Shown here piece by piece: positions 9,138 to 18,090 of a DNA stretch of 64,000 nucleotides. The DNA comes from an uncultured Alistipes sp. (lineage in GTDB: Bacteria > Bacteroidota > Bacteroidia > Bacteroidales > Rikenellaceae): contig CALVFO010000051.1 in NCBI GenBank assembly GCA_944326855.1, forward strand, positions 60,863-124,862, in the 5' to 3' direction. Positions within the stretch are counted from its first letter, which is position 1. Each line of letters begins with the position of its first letter. The position numbers were made by a program, and so were the translations under genes. The notes beneath the pieces were generated by a model. That model saw only the letters and a program-made list of their open reading frames with translations, ran no database searches and had not been told where the DNA came from.

Positions 9138-11900
9138 TTACAACACGACATTGACGATTTTCCCGGGAACGACAATCACCTTTTTAGGCGTTTTGCCTTC
9201 GAGGTATTTCCCGGTCATTGGATCGGACAATACGGCCTCTTCGATTTCCCGAGGTGAAAGACCGGCCGGTAGGCTCTTTTTGAAACGTACCTTGCCATTG
9301 AACGAAACCGGATATTCCACTTCGGATTCTACCAGGTATTTTTCATCACACTGCGGGTAGGAAGCATTGAAAATCGTTTCCGGGTGCCCCAACTGCGACC
9401 AAAGTTCTTCAGCCAAATGCGGGGCGAACGGGGCGATCAGTACCACCAACGGTTCGAGGATCTCCCGTTTGTTGCATTTCTGGTCGCTGAGTTCGTTCAG
9501 ACAGATCATAAAGGCACTGACCGACGTATTGAACGAGAAGTTTTCCACATCTTCGTTGACCTTTTTGATCGTCTTGTGCAGGGTTTTCAATTCGGCGGGC
9601 GTAGCTTTATCGTCCGTTACGATCAATCGGCCGTCCCGATCGAAGAACAGGCGCCAGAAACGACGCAGGAACTTATGCACCCCGTCGATCCCGTTCGTAT
9701 CCCAAGGTTTGCTCTGTTCGAGGGGACCCAGGAACATTTCGTACATACGTAGTGTGTCGGCCCCGTACTGTTCGACGATGTAGTCGGGATTGACCACGTT
9801 GAACATCGACTTGGACATCTTTTCCACGGCCCAGCCGCAAATGTATTTCCCGTCTTCGAGAATAAATTCCGCCGTTTCGAATTCGGGTCTCCAGGCCCGG
9901 AAGGCATCCAAATCGAGGATATCGTTCTTGACGATGTTCACGTCCACATGAATTTCCTGCGTCTGGTACTGATCTTTCAGCCCCAACGACACGAACTGGT
10001 TGGTCCCCACCACCCGATATACGAAATTGGAGCGGCCCTGGATCATACCCTGGTTAACCAATTTCTTAAACGGTTCCTCTTCGCAGACATAACCCAGATC
10101 GTACAGGAACATGTTCCAGAAACGGGAGTACATCAAATGCCCCGTGGCGTGTTCGATCCCCCCTACATACAGATCCACATTCCGCCAATATTCGTCTTCG
10201 GTCTTACCGACCAACGCATTGTGGTTGTGCGGATCCATATAACGCAGGTAGTAAGCCGACGATCCGGCAAAGCCCGGCATCGTGCTTGTTTCCAACGGAT
10301 AGCCTTCGGGGGTTTTCCAATCCGCCACCCGAGCCAGAGGGGGTTCTCCCTGTTCCGTAGGCCCGAAATCCTCGATGGGAGGCAACTTCAGCGGAAGTTG
10401 ATCCTCGCTCAGCGGATAGGCGATTCCATCCTTATAATAGATCGGGAAAGGTTCTCCCCAATAACGTTGACGGCTGAAAATCGCATCGCGCAGGCGGTAG
10501 TTGATCCGCCGCTTGCCGATGCCCCGTTTTTCCACCTCGGCGAACATCACCGGAATGGCCTCCTTGACATCCAATCCGTTGATAAAGTCTGAATTGATCA
10601 TCTTCCCGGCCTTGGCATCATAGGAACTTTCACTCAGATCACCTCCGTCGACCACCGGGATGATCGGCAGATCGAAATGTTTAGCAAAGGCGTAGTCGCG
10701 GCTATCGTGTGCCGGAACGGCCATGATGGCCCCGGTTCCGTAACCGGCCAGTACATAGTCGCTGATATAGATCGGAATCTCCGTGCCGTTGAAAGGGTTG
10801 ACGGCATAACTGCCGGTAAACTGTCCGCTCACCCGCTTGGTATCGGCCATACGTTCGCGTTCGGAGCGTTTCTTGGCCTGCGCCTGATAGTATTCGACGG
10901 CCTGCCGGTATTCGGGCGTCGCCAACCACGATACGTATTCGTGTTCCGGCGCCAGCACCATGAACGTCACCCCAAAAATCGTATCGGGACGGGTCGTGAA
11001 GACTTCCAGTTTTTCGTCCGAACCTTTGATCCCGAAGAAGACCTGAGCCCCTTCACTGCGGCCGATCCAGTTCCGCTGGATCTCCTTGAGCGATTCGCTC
11101 CACTGCAATTTTTCGAGTCCGGACAACAAACGTTCGGCATAAGCCGTGATACGCAGCGACCACTGTTTCATGCGTTTCTGTTCCACCGGATGTCCTCCGC
11201 GTTCCGAAAGCCCGTCTTTCACCTCGTCGTTGGCGAGCACGGTTCCCAGCGCCGGGCACCAGTTCACCAGGGTATCGGCCCGATACGCCAGTCGGTAATT
11301 CTGCAACACCTCTTCCCGGGCGCGTTCATCCATGGCCCCCCACTCAGAAGCCGTAAAACTCATCGGAGCGGTACAAGCCGCATTGACCCCTTCCGTCCCC
11401 GACTGTTCGAACCGGTGAACCAGCTCGGCAATCGGCCGTGCCTTCTGAAGGTCGTAATCATAAAAACTGTCGAACATCTTCAGAAAAGCCCACTGCGTCC
11501 AATGATAATAATCCGGATCGCAGGTACGAATCTCCCGATCCCAGTCATAGCTGAAACCCAGCTTATCCATCTGTTCCCGATAACGCTCGATATTGCGTTC
11601 GGTCGTCACGGCCGGATGTTGTCCCGTCTGGATGGCATACTGCTCGGCAGGCAGACCGAAAGCATCGTAACCCATCGGGTGCAGGACATTGAACCCCTTG
11701 AGACGTTTATAACGCGTATAGATGTCCGAAGCGATATACCCCAGCGGGTGTCCCACATGCAACCCGGCTCCCGAAGGATAGGGGAACATATCCAATACGT
11801 AGAATTTGGGACGACTCTTGTCCACCTCTACACGATAGACTTTGTCGGCGGCCCAACGGCTCTGCCACTTCTGCTCGATAGCCTTAAAATCGTATTCCAT
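9138..11900 (-). CDS. leuS: Leucyl-tRNA synthetase
   Basis: 920 residues, normal for bacterial LeuRS. It has the HIGH-type HVGHP at 48-52, the large CP1 editing insertion with its T-rich block (TTRPDTIFG) and the KMSKS loop (EKMSKSMFN). The anticodon-binding helical domain and a short C-terminal domain follow. It attaches leucine to tRNA-Leu and hydrolyses mischarged products. It lies 50 bp downstream of dxs on the same strand, so a dxs-leuS unit is likely. Confidence 0.97.
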   Translation of the reverse strand: MEYDFKAIEQKWQSRWAADKVYRVEVDKSRPKFYVLDMFPYPSGAGLHVGHPLGYIASDIYTRYKRLKGFNVLHPMGYDAFGLPAEQYAIQTGQHPAVTTERNIERYREQMDKLGFSYDWDREIRTCDPDYYHWTQWAFLKMFDSFYDYDLQKARPIAELVHRFEQSGTEGVNAACTAPMSFTASEWGAMDERAREEVLQNYRLAYRADTLVNWCPALGTVLANDEVKDGLSERGGHPVEQKRMKQWSLRITAYAERLLSGLEKLQWSESLKEIQRNWIGRSEGAQVFFGIKGSDEKLEVFTTRPDTIFGVTFMVLAPEHEYVSWLATPEYRQAVEYYQAQAKKRSERERMADTKRVSGQFTGSYAVNPFNGTEIPIYISDYVLAGYGTGAIMAVPAHDSRDYAFAKHFDLPIIPVVDGGDLSESSYDAKAGKMINSDFINGLDVKEAIPVMFAEVEKRGIGKRRINYRLRDAIFSRQRYWGEPFPIYYKDGIAYPLSEDQLPLKLPPIEDFGPTEQGEPPLARVADWKTPEGYPLETSTMPGFAGSSAYYLRYMDPHNHNALVGKTEDEYWRNVDLYVGGIEHATGHLMYSRFWNMFLYDLGYVCEEEPFKKLVNQGMIQGRSNFVYRVVGTNQFVSLGLKDQYQTQEIHVDVNIVKNDILDLDAFRAWRPEFETAEFILEDGKYICGWAVEKMSKSMFNVVNPDYIVEQYGADTLRMYEMFLGPLEQSKPWDTNGIDGVHKFLRRFWRLFFDRDGRLIVTDDKATPAELKTLHKTIKKVNEDVENFSFNTSVSAFMICLNELSDQKCNKREILEPLVVLIAPFAPHLAEELWSQLGHPETIFNASYPQCDEKYLVESEVEYPVSFNGKVRFKKSLPAGLSPREIEEAVLSDPMTGKYLEGKTPKKVIVVPGKIVNVVL

Positions 11901-11950
11901 ATCGTTTGATCGATTAATTACCTATTCATTTCGGAACGCACATTCGTCGT

Positions 11951-13858
11951 TCAACCCTTATTCTGTTCCGTCGGAAGGGGCTGCTGCTCCCCCCGGATGG
12001 CCTGCAAAATTCCTTCGGCATCGTAACCACACAAATGCCGCAATTCGCTTTGGCGACCATGGGTCACGAATTCGTCCCCGATTCCCAACATCCGTACCTG
12101 CGGAGAGTATCCTCGTGCATTCAGGAATGTCAATACGGCACTGCCGACTCCTCCCCGAACGACCCCGTCTTCGACGGTCACCACCCGGGTGAACTCCCGG
12201 CCTACCCGATCCAACAAGGCTTCGTCCAACGGTTTGGCATAACGTAAATCGATATGCAGCACCGAGATTCCTTCAGCTTCGGCCCGGGCCACGGCTTCCC
12301 GTGCCGGATGTCCCACCGTTCCCAGCGTCAACAAGGCCACATCGCGACCTTCGCGCAGAATCCGACCTTTCCCCACGGGCAACGCTTCGAAAGGTCGATG
12401 CCAATCGGAGATCGATCCGGCTCCGCGCGGATAACGAATCACGAAAGGTCCTCGCCCCAAAGAAGCCGTATACATCAGATTCCGTAATTCGATTTCATCC
12501 ATCGGCGCAGCGATCGTCAGTCCGGGAATCGGCAACATATAGGCCAGATCGAAAGCTCCGTGATGCGTAGGTCCGTCCTCGCCCACCAATCCGGCCCGAT
12601 CGAGACACATCACCACCGGAAGTCCCTGAAGCGCCACATCATGAATCACGTTATCATAGGCCCGTTGCATGAACGAGGAGTAGATGTTGCAGAACGGGAT
12701 CAGCCCCTGCGCTGCCAGTCCGGCCGAAAAGGTCACGGCATGTCCTTCGGCAATGCCTACATCGAAACAGCGTTCGGGCATCGCCTCCATCATGATGTTG
12801 AGCGAACATCCCGAAGGCATGGCCGGTGTGATTCCCACGATCCGTTCATTGGTTCGGGCCAATTCCAAAAGGCTCTCTCCGAACACCTCTTGATATAAAG
12901 GGGCTTCATCCGGCCGACGTTTGCTCATCCGGGTCCCGGTATCGGGATCGAACAGCCCCGGAGCATGCCAAATGCGCTGATGTTCCTCCGCCGGTTTATA
13001 GCCTTTCCCCTTGACCGTCAGCACATGCAGCAATTTAGGTCCCTGAATGTGCTTCAAATCGCTGAATACTTTCACCAACTGTTCCACGTTGTGTCCGTCC
13101 ACCGGCCCGAAATAGCGGAAGTTCAAACTTTCAAACAGATTGCTCTGACGCAGAAAGGTCAGTTTCAGCATATTGCCGGCATGTTGAATCAAGCGGCGCA
13201 AACGAGGAAAGCCCTCCAGGCGGGTCCACGTATGGTGTTTGAACAGGTTGTAACGTTTTGAGGTGGTCAGTTTGAGCAGGTATTCCTTGAGGGCCCCCAC
13301 ATTGGGATCGATCGACATCCGGTTGTCGTTGAGCACGACCAGCAGGTTGGTATTGGCCGCTCCGGCGTTGTTGAGTCCTTCGAAAGCCAGGCCTCCGGTC
13401 ATGGCCCCGTCACCGATCACCGCCACCACATCGCGCGTTTCACCCCGCAGGGCCGATGCCGTAGCGATTCCCAAGGCCGCAGAGATAGACGTAGAGGAGT
13501 GTCCCGTTCCGAAAGCATCATAAGGGCTTTCGCTCATTTTCGGAAAGCCGCTCAATCCGCCCAATTTCCGATTGGTCGGGAACAGATCCCGACGACCGGT
13601 AATAATCTTATGGGCATAAGCCTGATGGCCCACATCCCAAATCAATTTATCTTCAGGCGTATGATAAACATAATGCAGTGCAACGGTCAATTCGACCACG
13701 CCGAGGCTCGATCCCAAATGGCCGGGATTGGCCGAAAGTTGATCGATGATATAAGCACGCAACTCCTCGCAGTAAACTTTCAGTTCACTGATGTTCAACT
13801 TCTTAAGGTCGTCCGGTGAGTTGACGGCAAACAAATATTTGGGTTGAGAACGAATCAT
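11951..13858 (-). CDS. dxs: 1-deoxy-D-xylulose-5-phosphate synthase
   Basis: 635 residues, the full transketolase-like layout. The TPP/Mg site begins at GDGAMTGG (149-156) and continues to the paired asparagines about 13 residues later; the pyrimidine domain contains EGHAVTFSAGLA; a C-terminal transketolase domain follows. It condenses pyruvate and glyceraldehyde 3-phosphate, the first step of the MEP isoprenoid pathway that also supplies menaquinone side chains. A TATCTTTG box lies 18 bp upstream of the ATG. Confidence 0.96.
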   Translation of the reverse strand: MIRSQPKYLFAVNSPDDLKKLNISELKVYCEELRAYIIDQLSANPGHLGSSLGVVELTVALHYVYHTPEDKLIWDVGHQAYAHKIITGRRDLFPTNRKLGGLSGFPKMSESPYDAFGTGHSSTSISAALGIATASALRGETRDVVAVIGDGAMTGGLAFEGLNNAGAANTNLLVVLNDNRMSIDPNVGALKEYLLKLTTSKRYNLFKHHTWTRLEGFPRLRRLIQHAGNMLKLTFLRQSNLFESLNFRYFGPVDGHNVEQLVKVFSDLKHIQGPKLLHVLTVKGKGYKPAEEHQRIWHAPGLFDPDTGTRMSKRRPDEAPLYQEVFGESLLELARTNERIVGITPAMPSGCSLNIMMEAMPERCFDVGIAEGHAVTFSAGLAAQGLIPFCNIYSSFMQRAYDNVIHDVALQGLPVVMCLDRAGLVGEDGPTHHGAFDLAYMLPIPGLTIAAPMDEIELRNLMYTASLGRGPFVIRYPRGAGSISDWHRPFEALPVGKGRILREGRDVALLTLGTVGHPAREAVARAEAEGISVLHIDLRYAKPLDEALLDRVGREFTRVVTVEDGVVRGGVGSAVLTFLNARGYSPQVRMLGIGDEFVTHGRQSELRHLCGYDAEGILQAIRGEQQPLPTEQNKG

Positions 13859-13876
13859 TTCCCTGCGTTAAACGTA

Positions 13877-13884
13877 CAAAGATA
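13877..13884 (-). promoter_or_regulatory. -7 box for dxs-leuS
   Basis: Minus-strand TATCTTTG, a perfect TAnnTTTG. No TTG is present at the expected -33 spacing (TTTC is nearest). The predicted leader is only about 10 nt. Confidence 0.5.
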
Positions 13885-13986
13885 GGAAAAGATAGTCAGA
13901 AACCCGCCTGAAAGAGAAGCCCATGCCGGGAATCCAAAAACTTTTTCGTATCTTCGTGGCAACGAATGCATCCAAAACACGATACC

Positions 13987-14841
13987 ATGAGAAAAATTCC
14001 ATTCGCCATATTGACGGCTCTGATTCTGAGCGGTTGCGTATCGACCAAGAAATTCAACTCCATGAAGGCCGAGGCGCTGCGTCTGGACAACGAATTGACG
14101 CAAGCTCAGCAGCGCAACGAGGATCTGGCCCAGCGCAACGACGCGCTGACGATGGAAAAGCAGAAACTCATCGCCGACACCGTTCGTCTGCACGACCAAT
14201 ACGTCACGCTCCAGCAACGTTACCAGAAGTTGCTCGCCGATGGATCGGCCGAAGCTGCCCGCATGCTCAAAGAACTGGAAAACAACCAGTTGGAGCTCAA
14301 CGAACGGTCCCGTCGGGTGGATGAGCTGGAGGCCATGCTGCGCAGCCGCGAAGAAGCCATCAACAACATCCGCCGCAAAGTAGCCGACGCCCTGACCGGA
14401 TTCGAAGGCAAAGGCCTGTCGATCTCCATCAAAAACGGGAACGTGTATGTATCCATGGAAGACAAACTGCTGTTCCGTTCGGGCAGTTTCGAGATCGATC
14501 CCAACGGAGCCCGGGCCGTACGCGATCTTTCGACGGTACTGGCCCAGAATCCCGATATCAACGTGATGGTGGAAGGGCACACCGACGATGTACCCTATCG
14601 TCCCAACGGGCAGTTGAAAGACAACCTCGACCTGAGTGCCAAACGTGCCACGACGGTCGTGCGCCTGTTGCTGGAAAACAAAGCCATCCAACCCAGTCGC
14701 ATTATCGCGGCCGGTCGGGGCGAATCCCTGCCGGTAGATCCGGCCAAAACCGCCGAAGCCCGGGCCAAGAACCGCCGTACGGAAATCATCCTCACGCCCA
14801 AGTTGGATGAACTGATGCAAATCATGGAACCCACCCAATAA
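13987..14841 (+). CDS. OmpA-family lipoprotein (peptidoglycan-binding)
   Basis: 284 residues from ATG 13987; an upstream in-frame ATG at 13966 would place charged residues before the signal and is less likely. The lipobox is LSGC with the acylated cysteine at 17. A long coiled coil at about 20-125 (EL..AQQRNEDLAQRN and similar) is followed by an OmpA C-terminal domain with GHTDD, N.LS..RA and an NRRTEI end that binds peptidoglycan. It probably tethers the outer membrane to the cell wall. pyrH follows 27 bp later. Confidence 0.9.
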   Translation: MRKIPFAILTALILSGCVSTKKFNSMKAEALRLDNELTQAQQRNEDLAQRNDALTMEKQKLIADTVRLHDQYVTLQQRYQKLLADGSAEAARMLKELENNQLELNERSRRVDELEAMLRSREEAINNIRRKVADALTGFEGKGLSISIKNGNVYVSMEDKLLFRSGSFEIDPNGARAVRDLSTVLAQNPDINVMVEGHTDDVPYRPNGQLKDNLDLSAKRATTVVRLLLENKAIQPSRIIAAGRGESLPVDPAKTAEARAKNRRTEIILTPKLDELMQIMEPTQ

Positions 14842-14868
14842 TCTCTTAATCGACATACACCCAACACC

Positions 14869-15579
14869 ATGCCTGCATACAAACGCATACTTTTGAAATT
14901 GAGCGGAGAATCGCTCATGGGCGCTCAAAAATACGGTCTTTCCACCGAGGTATTGACCCAGTACGCCACGCAAATCAAAGCCGCAGCCGCAAGCGGCGTC
15001 CAAATCGGAATCGTGATCGGCGGCGGGAACATATTCCGCGGGCTGAGCGGTGTAAAACGCGGGTTCGACCGGGTGAAAGGCGACCAGATGGGCATGCTGG
15101 CCACGGTCATCAACTCCCTGGCCCTGCAGACCGCGCTGGAAGGAGAGGGTGCCCGAGCCCGGGTACTCACCTCCATCCGCATGGAACCTGTCGGCGAGTT
15201 GTACAGCAAAGACAAGGCTTTGGAACTGATGGCTTCGGGCGTGATCGTCATCATCGCCGGAGGGACCGGAAACCCCTATTTCACCACCGACACGGCAGCC
15301 GCCCTGCGAGGGGTCGAAATCGAAGCCGATGTTTTATTGAAGGGGACCCGCGTAGACGGTGTCTATACGGCCGATCCGGAAAAAGACCCCACGGCCACCA
15401 AATTCGACCGGATTTCGTTCGACGAGGTGTATCGGCGCCAACTCAAGGTCATGGACCTGACCGCTTTCACCCTGTGCAAGGAAAACGGTCTGCCCATTGT
15501 GGTTTTTGATATGGATACACCGGGCAACCTGGCGAAAGTAGTTGCCGGAGAACCGATCGGAACCCTGGTCAACAACTAA
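14869..15579 (+). CDS. pyrH: UMP kinase
   Basis: 236 residues of the amino-acid-kinase fold. It phosphorylates UMP to UDP. Visible blocks are KLSGESLMG near the N-terminus, the glycine-rich VIGGGNIFRG, a GTGNPYFTTDTAAALR nucleotide segment and GVYTADP(E)KDP. It is next to frr, the classical pyrH-frr pairing. Confidence 0.96.
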   Translation: MPAYKRILLKLSGESLMGAQKYGLSTEVLTQYATQIKAAAASGVQIGIVIGGGNIFRGLSGVKRGFDRVKGDQMGMLATVINSLALQTALEGEGARARVLTSIRMEPVGELYSKDKALELMASGVIVIIAGGTGNPYFTTDTAAALRGVEIEADVLLKGTRVDGVYTADPEKDPTATKFDRISFDEVYRRQLKVMDLTAFTLCKENGLPIVVFDMDTPGNLAKVVAGEPIGTLVNN

Positions 15580-15663
15580 TCGCCATACAAAGCGACTTAC
15601 AGACCGCGTCCCATACACGCGCTGAACGAATTTCAAATCAAGCCTCATAAAACCTTACTCCAT

Positions 15664-16224
15664 ATGATTGAATCCAAGACCATATTAGATGCGGCCCAGG
15701 CCAAAATGGAGCGATCCATCGAACATCTGGCCGATGAGTTGGCCTCGGTTCGCGCCGGTAAAGCCAGCACCAATGTATTGAACGGCATCACCGTAGAATA
15801 TTATGGCAGTGAAACGCCCGTTTCGCAAGTAGCCAGCGTCACCGTACCGGATGCCCGTACCGTACTGGTACAACCCTGGGAAAAGAAATTGATCCCGGTG
15901 ATCGAAAAAGCTATTTTGGTGGCCAACATCGGCCTCACGCCCTCCAACAACGGAGAACACATCCGGTTGAATATTCCGCCTCTGACCGAAGAACGGCGTA
16001 AAGATTTGGTCAAACAGATCAGAGCTTGTGCCGAAACCGCTCGTATCAGTCTGCGCAGCATTCGTCGTGATGCGGTAGAATCGTTCAAAAAAGCCCAGAA
16101 AGAAGGGATGCCCGAAGATGTATCCAAAGACGGAGAAACATCCGCTCAAAAACTGACGGACAAATACGCCAAGAAAGTAGAAGAGATGCTGGCCGACAAA
16201 GAAAAAGAGATCATGACCGTCTAA
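15664..16224 (+). CDS. frr: Ribosome recycling factor
   Basis: 186 residues, the standard RRF length. With EF-G it releases 70S complexes after termination. RAGKAS near residue 31, the V.VP..R.l.V.PW block at about 60-77 and the long C-terminal helix bundle are conserved. It lies 84 bp after pyrH, and a strong hairpin follows. Confidence 0.97.
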   Translation: MIESKTILDAAQAKMERSIEHLADELASVRAGKASTNVLNGITVEYYGSETPVSQVASVTVPDARTVLVQPWEKKLIPVIEKAILVANIGLTPSNNGEHIRLNIPPLTEERRKDLVKQIRACAETARISLRSIRRDAVESFKKAQKEGMPEDVSKDGETSAQKLTDKYAKKVEEMLADKEKEIMTV

Positions 16225-16250
16225 ATCTCTTTTCCTTCGACCGATACACA

Positions 16251-16292
16251 CCGAGAACGGGAAAACGGCTTCATCCGTTTTCCCGTTCTCGG
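16251..16292 (+). terminator. Strong hairpin after frr
   Basis: Two perfect 18-bp arms (16251-16268 and 16275-16292) around a 6-nt loop. There is no T-run directly after it, so it may act as a terminator or as an mRNA 3'-end stabiliser. Confidence 0.65.
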
Positions 16293-16401
16293 CTTTGGGT
16301 CCGTCGGGCATTTTCTCCGAAACGACTCGCGTTATCGGCGATTTCCGGGCCATACTGTCGCAAGCGGCCGACATTTCCCGACCGAACGGACCTCGCTGTG
16401 C

Positions 16402-16438
16402 AAAAAAAAGAGTCCGAGACAATCTCGAACTCTTTGAG
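16402..16438 (-). terminator. Terminator of initiator tRNA
   Basis: Minus-strand AAGAGTTCGAGA / TCTCGGACTCTT stem with a 3-nt loop, followed by an eight-T run, immediately 3' of the tRNA. Confidence 0.8.
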
Positions 16439-16511
16439 TAGCGGGGGCAGGACTCGAACCTGCGGCCTTTGGGTTATGAGCCCAACGAGCTACCAACTGC
16501 TCCACCCCGCG
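16439..16511 (-). tRNA. Initiator tRNA-Met (anticodon CAT)
   Basis: A 73-nt cloverleaf. The acceptor CGCGGGG pairs with CCCCGCT leaving C1-T72 unpaired, the hallmark of formyl-methionine initiator tRNAs. The anticodon stem TTGGG/CCCAA encloses CTCATAA, and the T-arm GCAGG/CCTGC encloses TTCGAGT. CCA is not encoded. It has its own promoter and terminator. Confidence 0.95.
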
Positions 16512-16522
16512 ATTTCGGAATG

Positions 16523-16554
16523 CAAATATAAGATAAAACTCGACAATTTGCAAA
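16523..16554 (-). promoter_or_regulatory. Promoter of initiator tRNA
   Basis: Minus-strand TTTG, an exact 20-nt spacer and TATATTTG, a full match to the Bacteroidota consensus. It lies 11 bp before the tRNA 5' end, as expected for a start at or just ahead of the mature end. Confidence 0.8.
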
Positions 16555-16717
16555 CAAATTTCCCAAAGAAGACATTTTTTCATACAACGATTCCCTTCCC
16601 TACCCGAGAAACGCTAAACCCGGCTCCGTCTGTAAAAGAAGAGTATCAACCTATATACCAGTATTTTTCACATTTAAGAATCGACGATTCCCACCCTAAA
16701 AACGATTTATCTGAAAA

Positions 16718-17785
16718 TCACAATTCGTAAATCACCAACACCGGATTGTCATTCTCCGAAAGATCCAATTCTTTCTCCGACTGAAACGATTCGAGATACT
16801 GCATAGCGGGAATCAACGTGATGAACGAATCTGCGTCGGTGGCATATATATCGCTTTGTATAAAAGAAGGCGTTTCATGTCGATGGGAACAACAATACTG
16901 TTCCCCGGAAGATTTGTCATAAACCCACGTATAACGTTCCGTTCCGAGGTTGAAACAGAGCGCGATTTGATGCGCAGTTTCATAAAAATCCAGATACAGC
17001 ACCTTTCCTTCATCCTGCAGACGCTGGATAATGGCCATCGAAGAAGGGATCCCATTGAGTTCTTCCGCCAAAGCATCGCTGATTCCGTGAGATCCGAAAT
17101 CGAACGAATAACGGGGCTTTGCCTCCAATCCGTCGAGTGTATATACAACATGTGAGAGGCTGGGTAGGTAATAGCAGGTATCCCCTCGTGTCTGGAATCG
17201 CTTTCGGGTTCTTAAATTGACTTTCAACTCCCAAGGTAGATCCCATTTGACTACTTCCCCCTTGAAATTACTGATAGCGAGCCTGTTGTTCTCGGCCACG
17301 CGAGCTCCTTGTACGTCGTTATACACGAAAGAGGGGGTTACTTGAAATTGTGTGCCATCGGCATTCAACGAAGTGTTGCCCTGAAAATTTCCGTCCAGAT
17401 CGAACCGCATGATCCGTTTGCGCATGGGGTCCAAAAGAAAGAGTGTGTCCTGAACAACGCAGACATCCGCCAACCGTATATATTCCCGATCGCTCCGGCC
17501 TTGAGCATGAATGACCCGATGGATTTTACCCGTGTTTTTCTCAAAAATTACGATTTTGTCCCAATCGTTGAGAACATAATAATCCGGTGTAACATTCACG
17601 GTGATGTAACTGCCCAACAGCGCATCGGGTCGGGTCTCCAACGGTACGACCTTAACTCGTTTCAGAGGAGGCAGCTCCGTTGGCTGCATCGAGATTCTAA
17701 TTTCGGAAGACGGTTGTTGAAACGTTTGACTTTGGCAGGAAAGACAGATTCCTGCCAGCAAAAGAGTCTGAAGATAAAATTTCAT
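16718..17785 (-). CDS. 6-bladed beta-propeller lipoprotein
   Basis: 355 residues from ATG 17785. A longer in-frame GTG opening at 17902 is rejected because the lipoprotein signal begins here. The signal ends at the lipobox with the acylated cysteine at 17. The body has repeated beta-strand units of the type 'Y.vln....I.iF...G.....', with 'I..F...G.f' blades, matching the Bacteroidota 6-bladed beta-propeller (DUF4934/5128-like) group. The function of this group is not established. It stands alone between the initiator tRNA and the Hdr-like operon. Confidence 0.75.
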   Translation of the reverse strand: MKFYLQTLLLAGICLSCQSQTFQQPSSEIRISMQPTELPPLKRVKVVPLETRPDALLGSYITVNVTPDYYVLNDWDKIVIFEKNTGKIHRVIHAQGRSDREYIRLADVCVVQDTLFLLDPMRKRIMRFDLDGNFQGNTSLNADGTQFQVTPSFVYNDVQGARVAENNRLAISNFKGEVVKWDLPWELKVNLRTRKRFQTRGDTCYYLPSLSHVVYTLDGLEAKPRYSFDFGSHGISDALAEELNGIPSSMAIIQRLQDEGKVLYLDFYETAHQIALCFNLGTERYTWVYDKSSGEQYCCSHRHETPSFIQSDIYATDADSFITLIPAMQYLESFQSEKELDLSENDNPVLVIYEL

Positions 17786-18000
17786 ATACAGGCTATTTAA
17801 CAGAAATTTCACGCTTTTCCCGGATACGACCGGTCCGTCCCATCCTTCGCGCCGGCAGCCTACAAAACCGCAACGGCTCCTGAGAGCAGCCTGCCATTTC
17901 ACCTCTCATCACAGAGCTGTCCCTGATTCGTCCCTTCCTGTTAAATAAATCGGCCGGATCCGAAACGGATACCCGACCCTCGAAATTGTATTCTCGTATA

Positions 18001-18032
18001 GAAAGATACGGTATTTCGGCCAAACAACAAAA
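18001..18032 (-). promoter_or_regulatory. Candidate promoter for the propeller lipoprotein
   Basis: Minus strand: TTTTG, 19-nt spacer, TATCTTTC (one mismatch to TAnnTTTG). It implies a leader of about 200 nt. The remainder of the gap 17786-18000 shows no gene or further structure that I can support. Confidence 0.45.
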
Positions 18033-18039
18033 TTCCCAC

Positions 18040-18067
18040 AAAAAAAGCGCCCGATGTTCGGACGCTT
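18040..18067 (-). terminator. Terminator of the Hdr-like operon
   Basis: Minus-strand AAGCG/CGCTT stem with a nested CCG/CGG pair, followed by a seven-T run, about 25 bp after the last stop of the operon. Confidence 0.7.
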
Positions 18068-18090
18068 ATTCGATATGCAGTCTAAAAAAC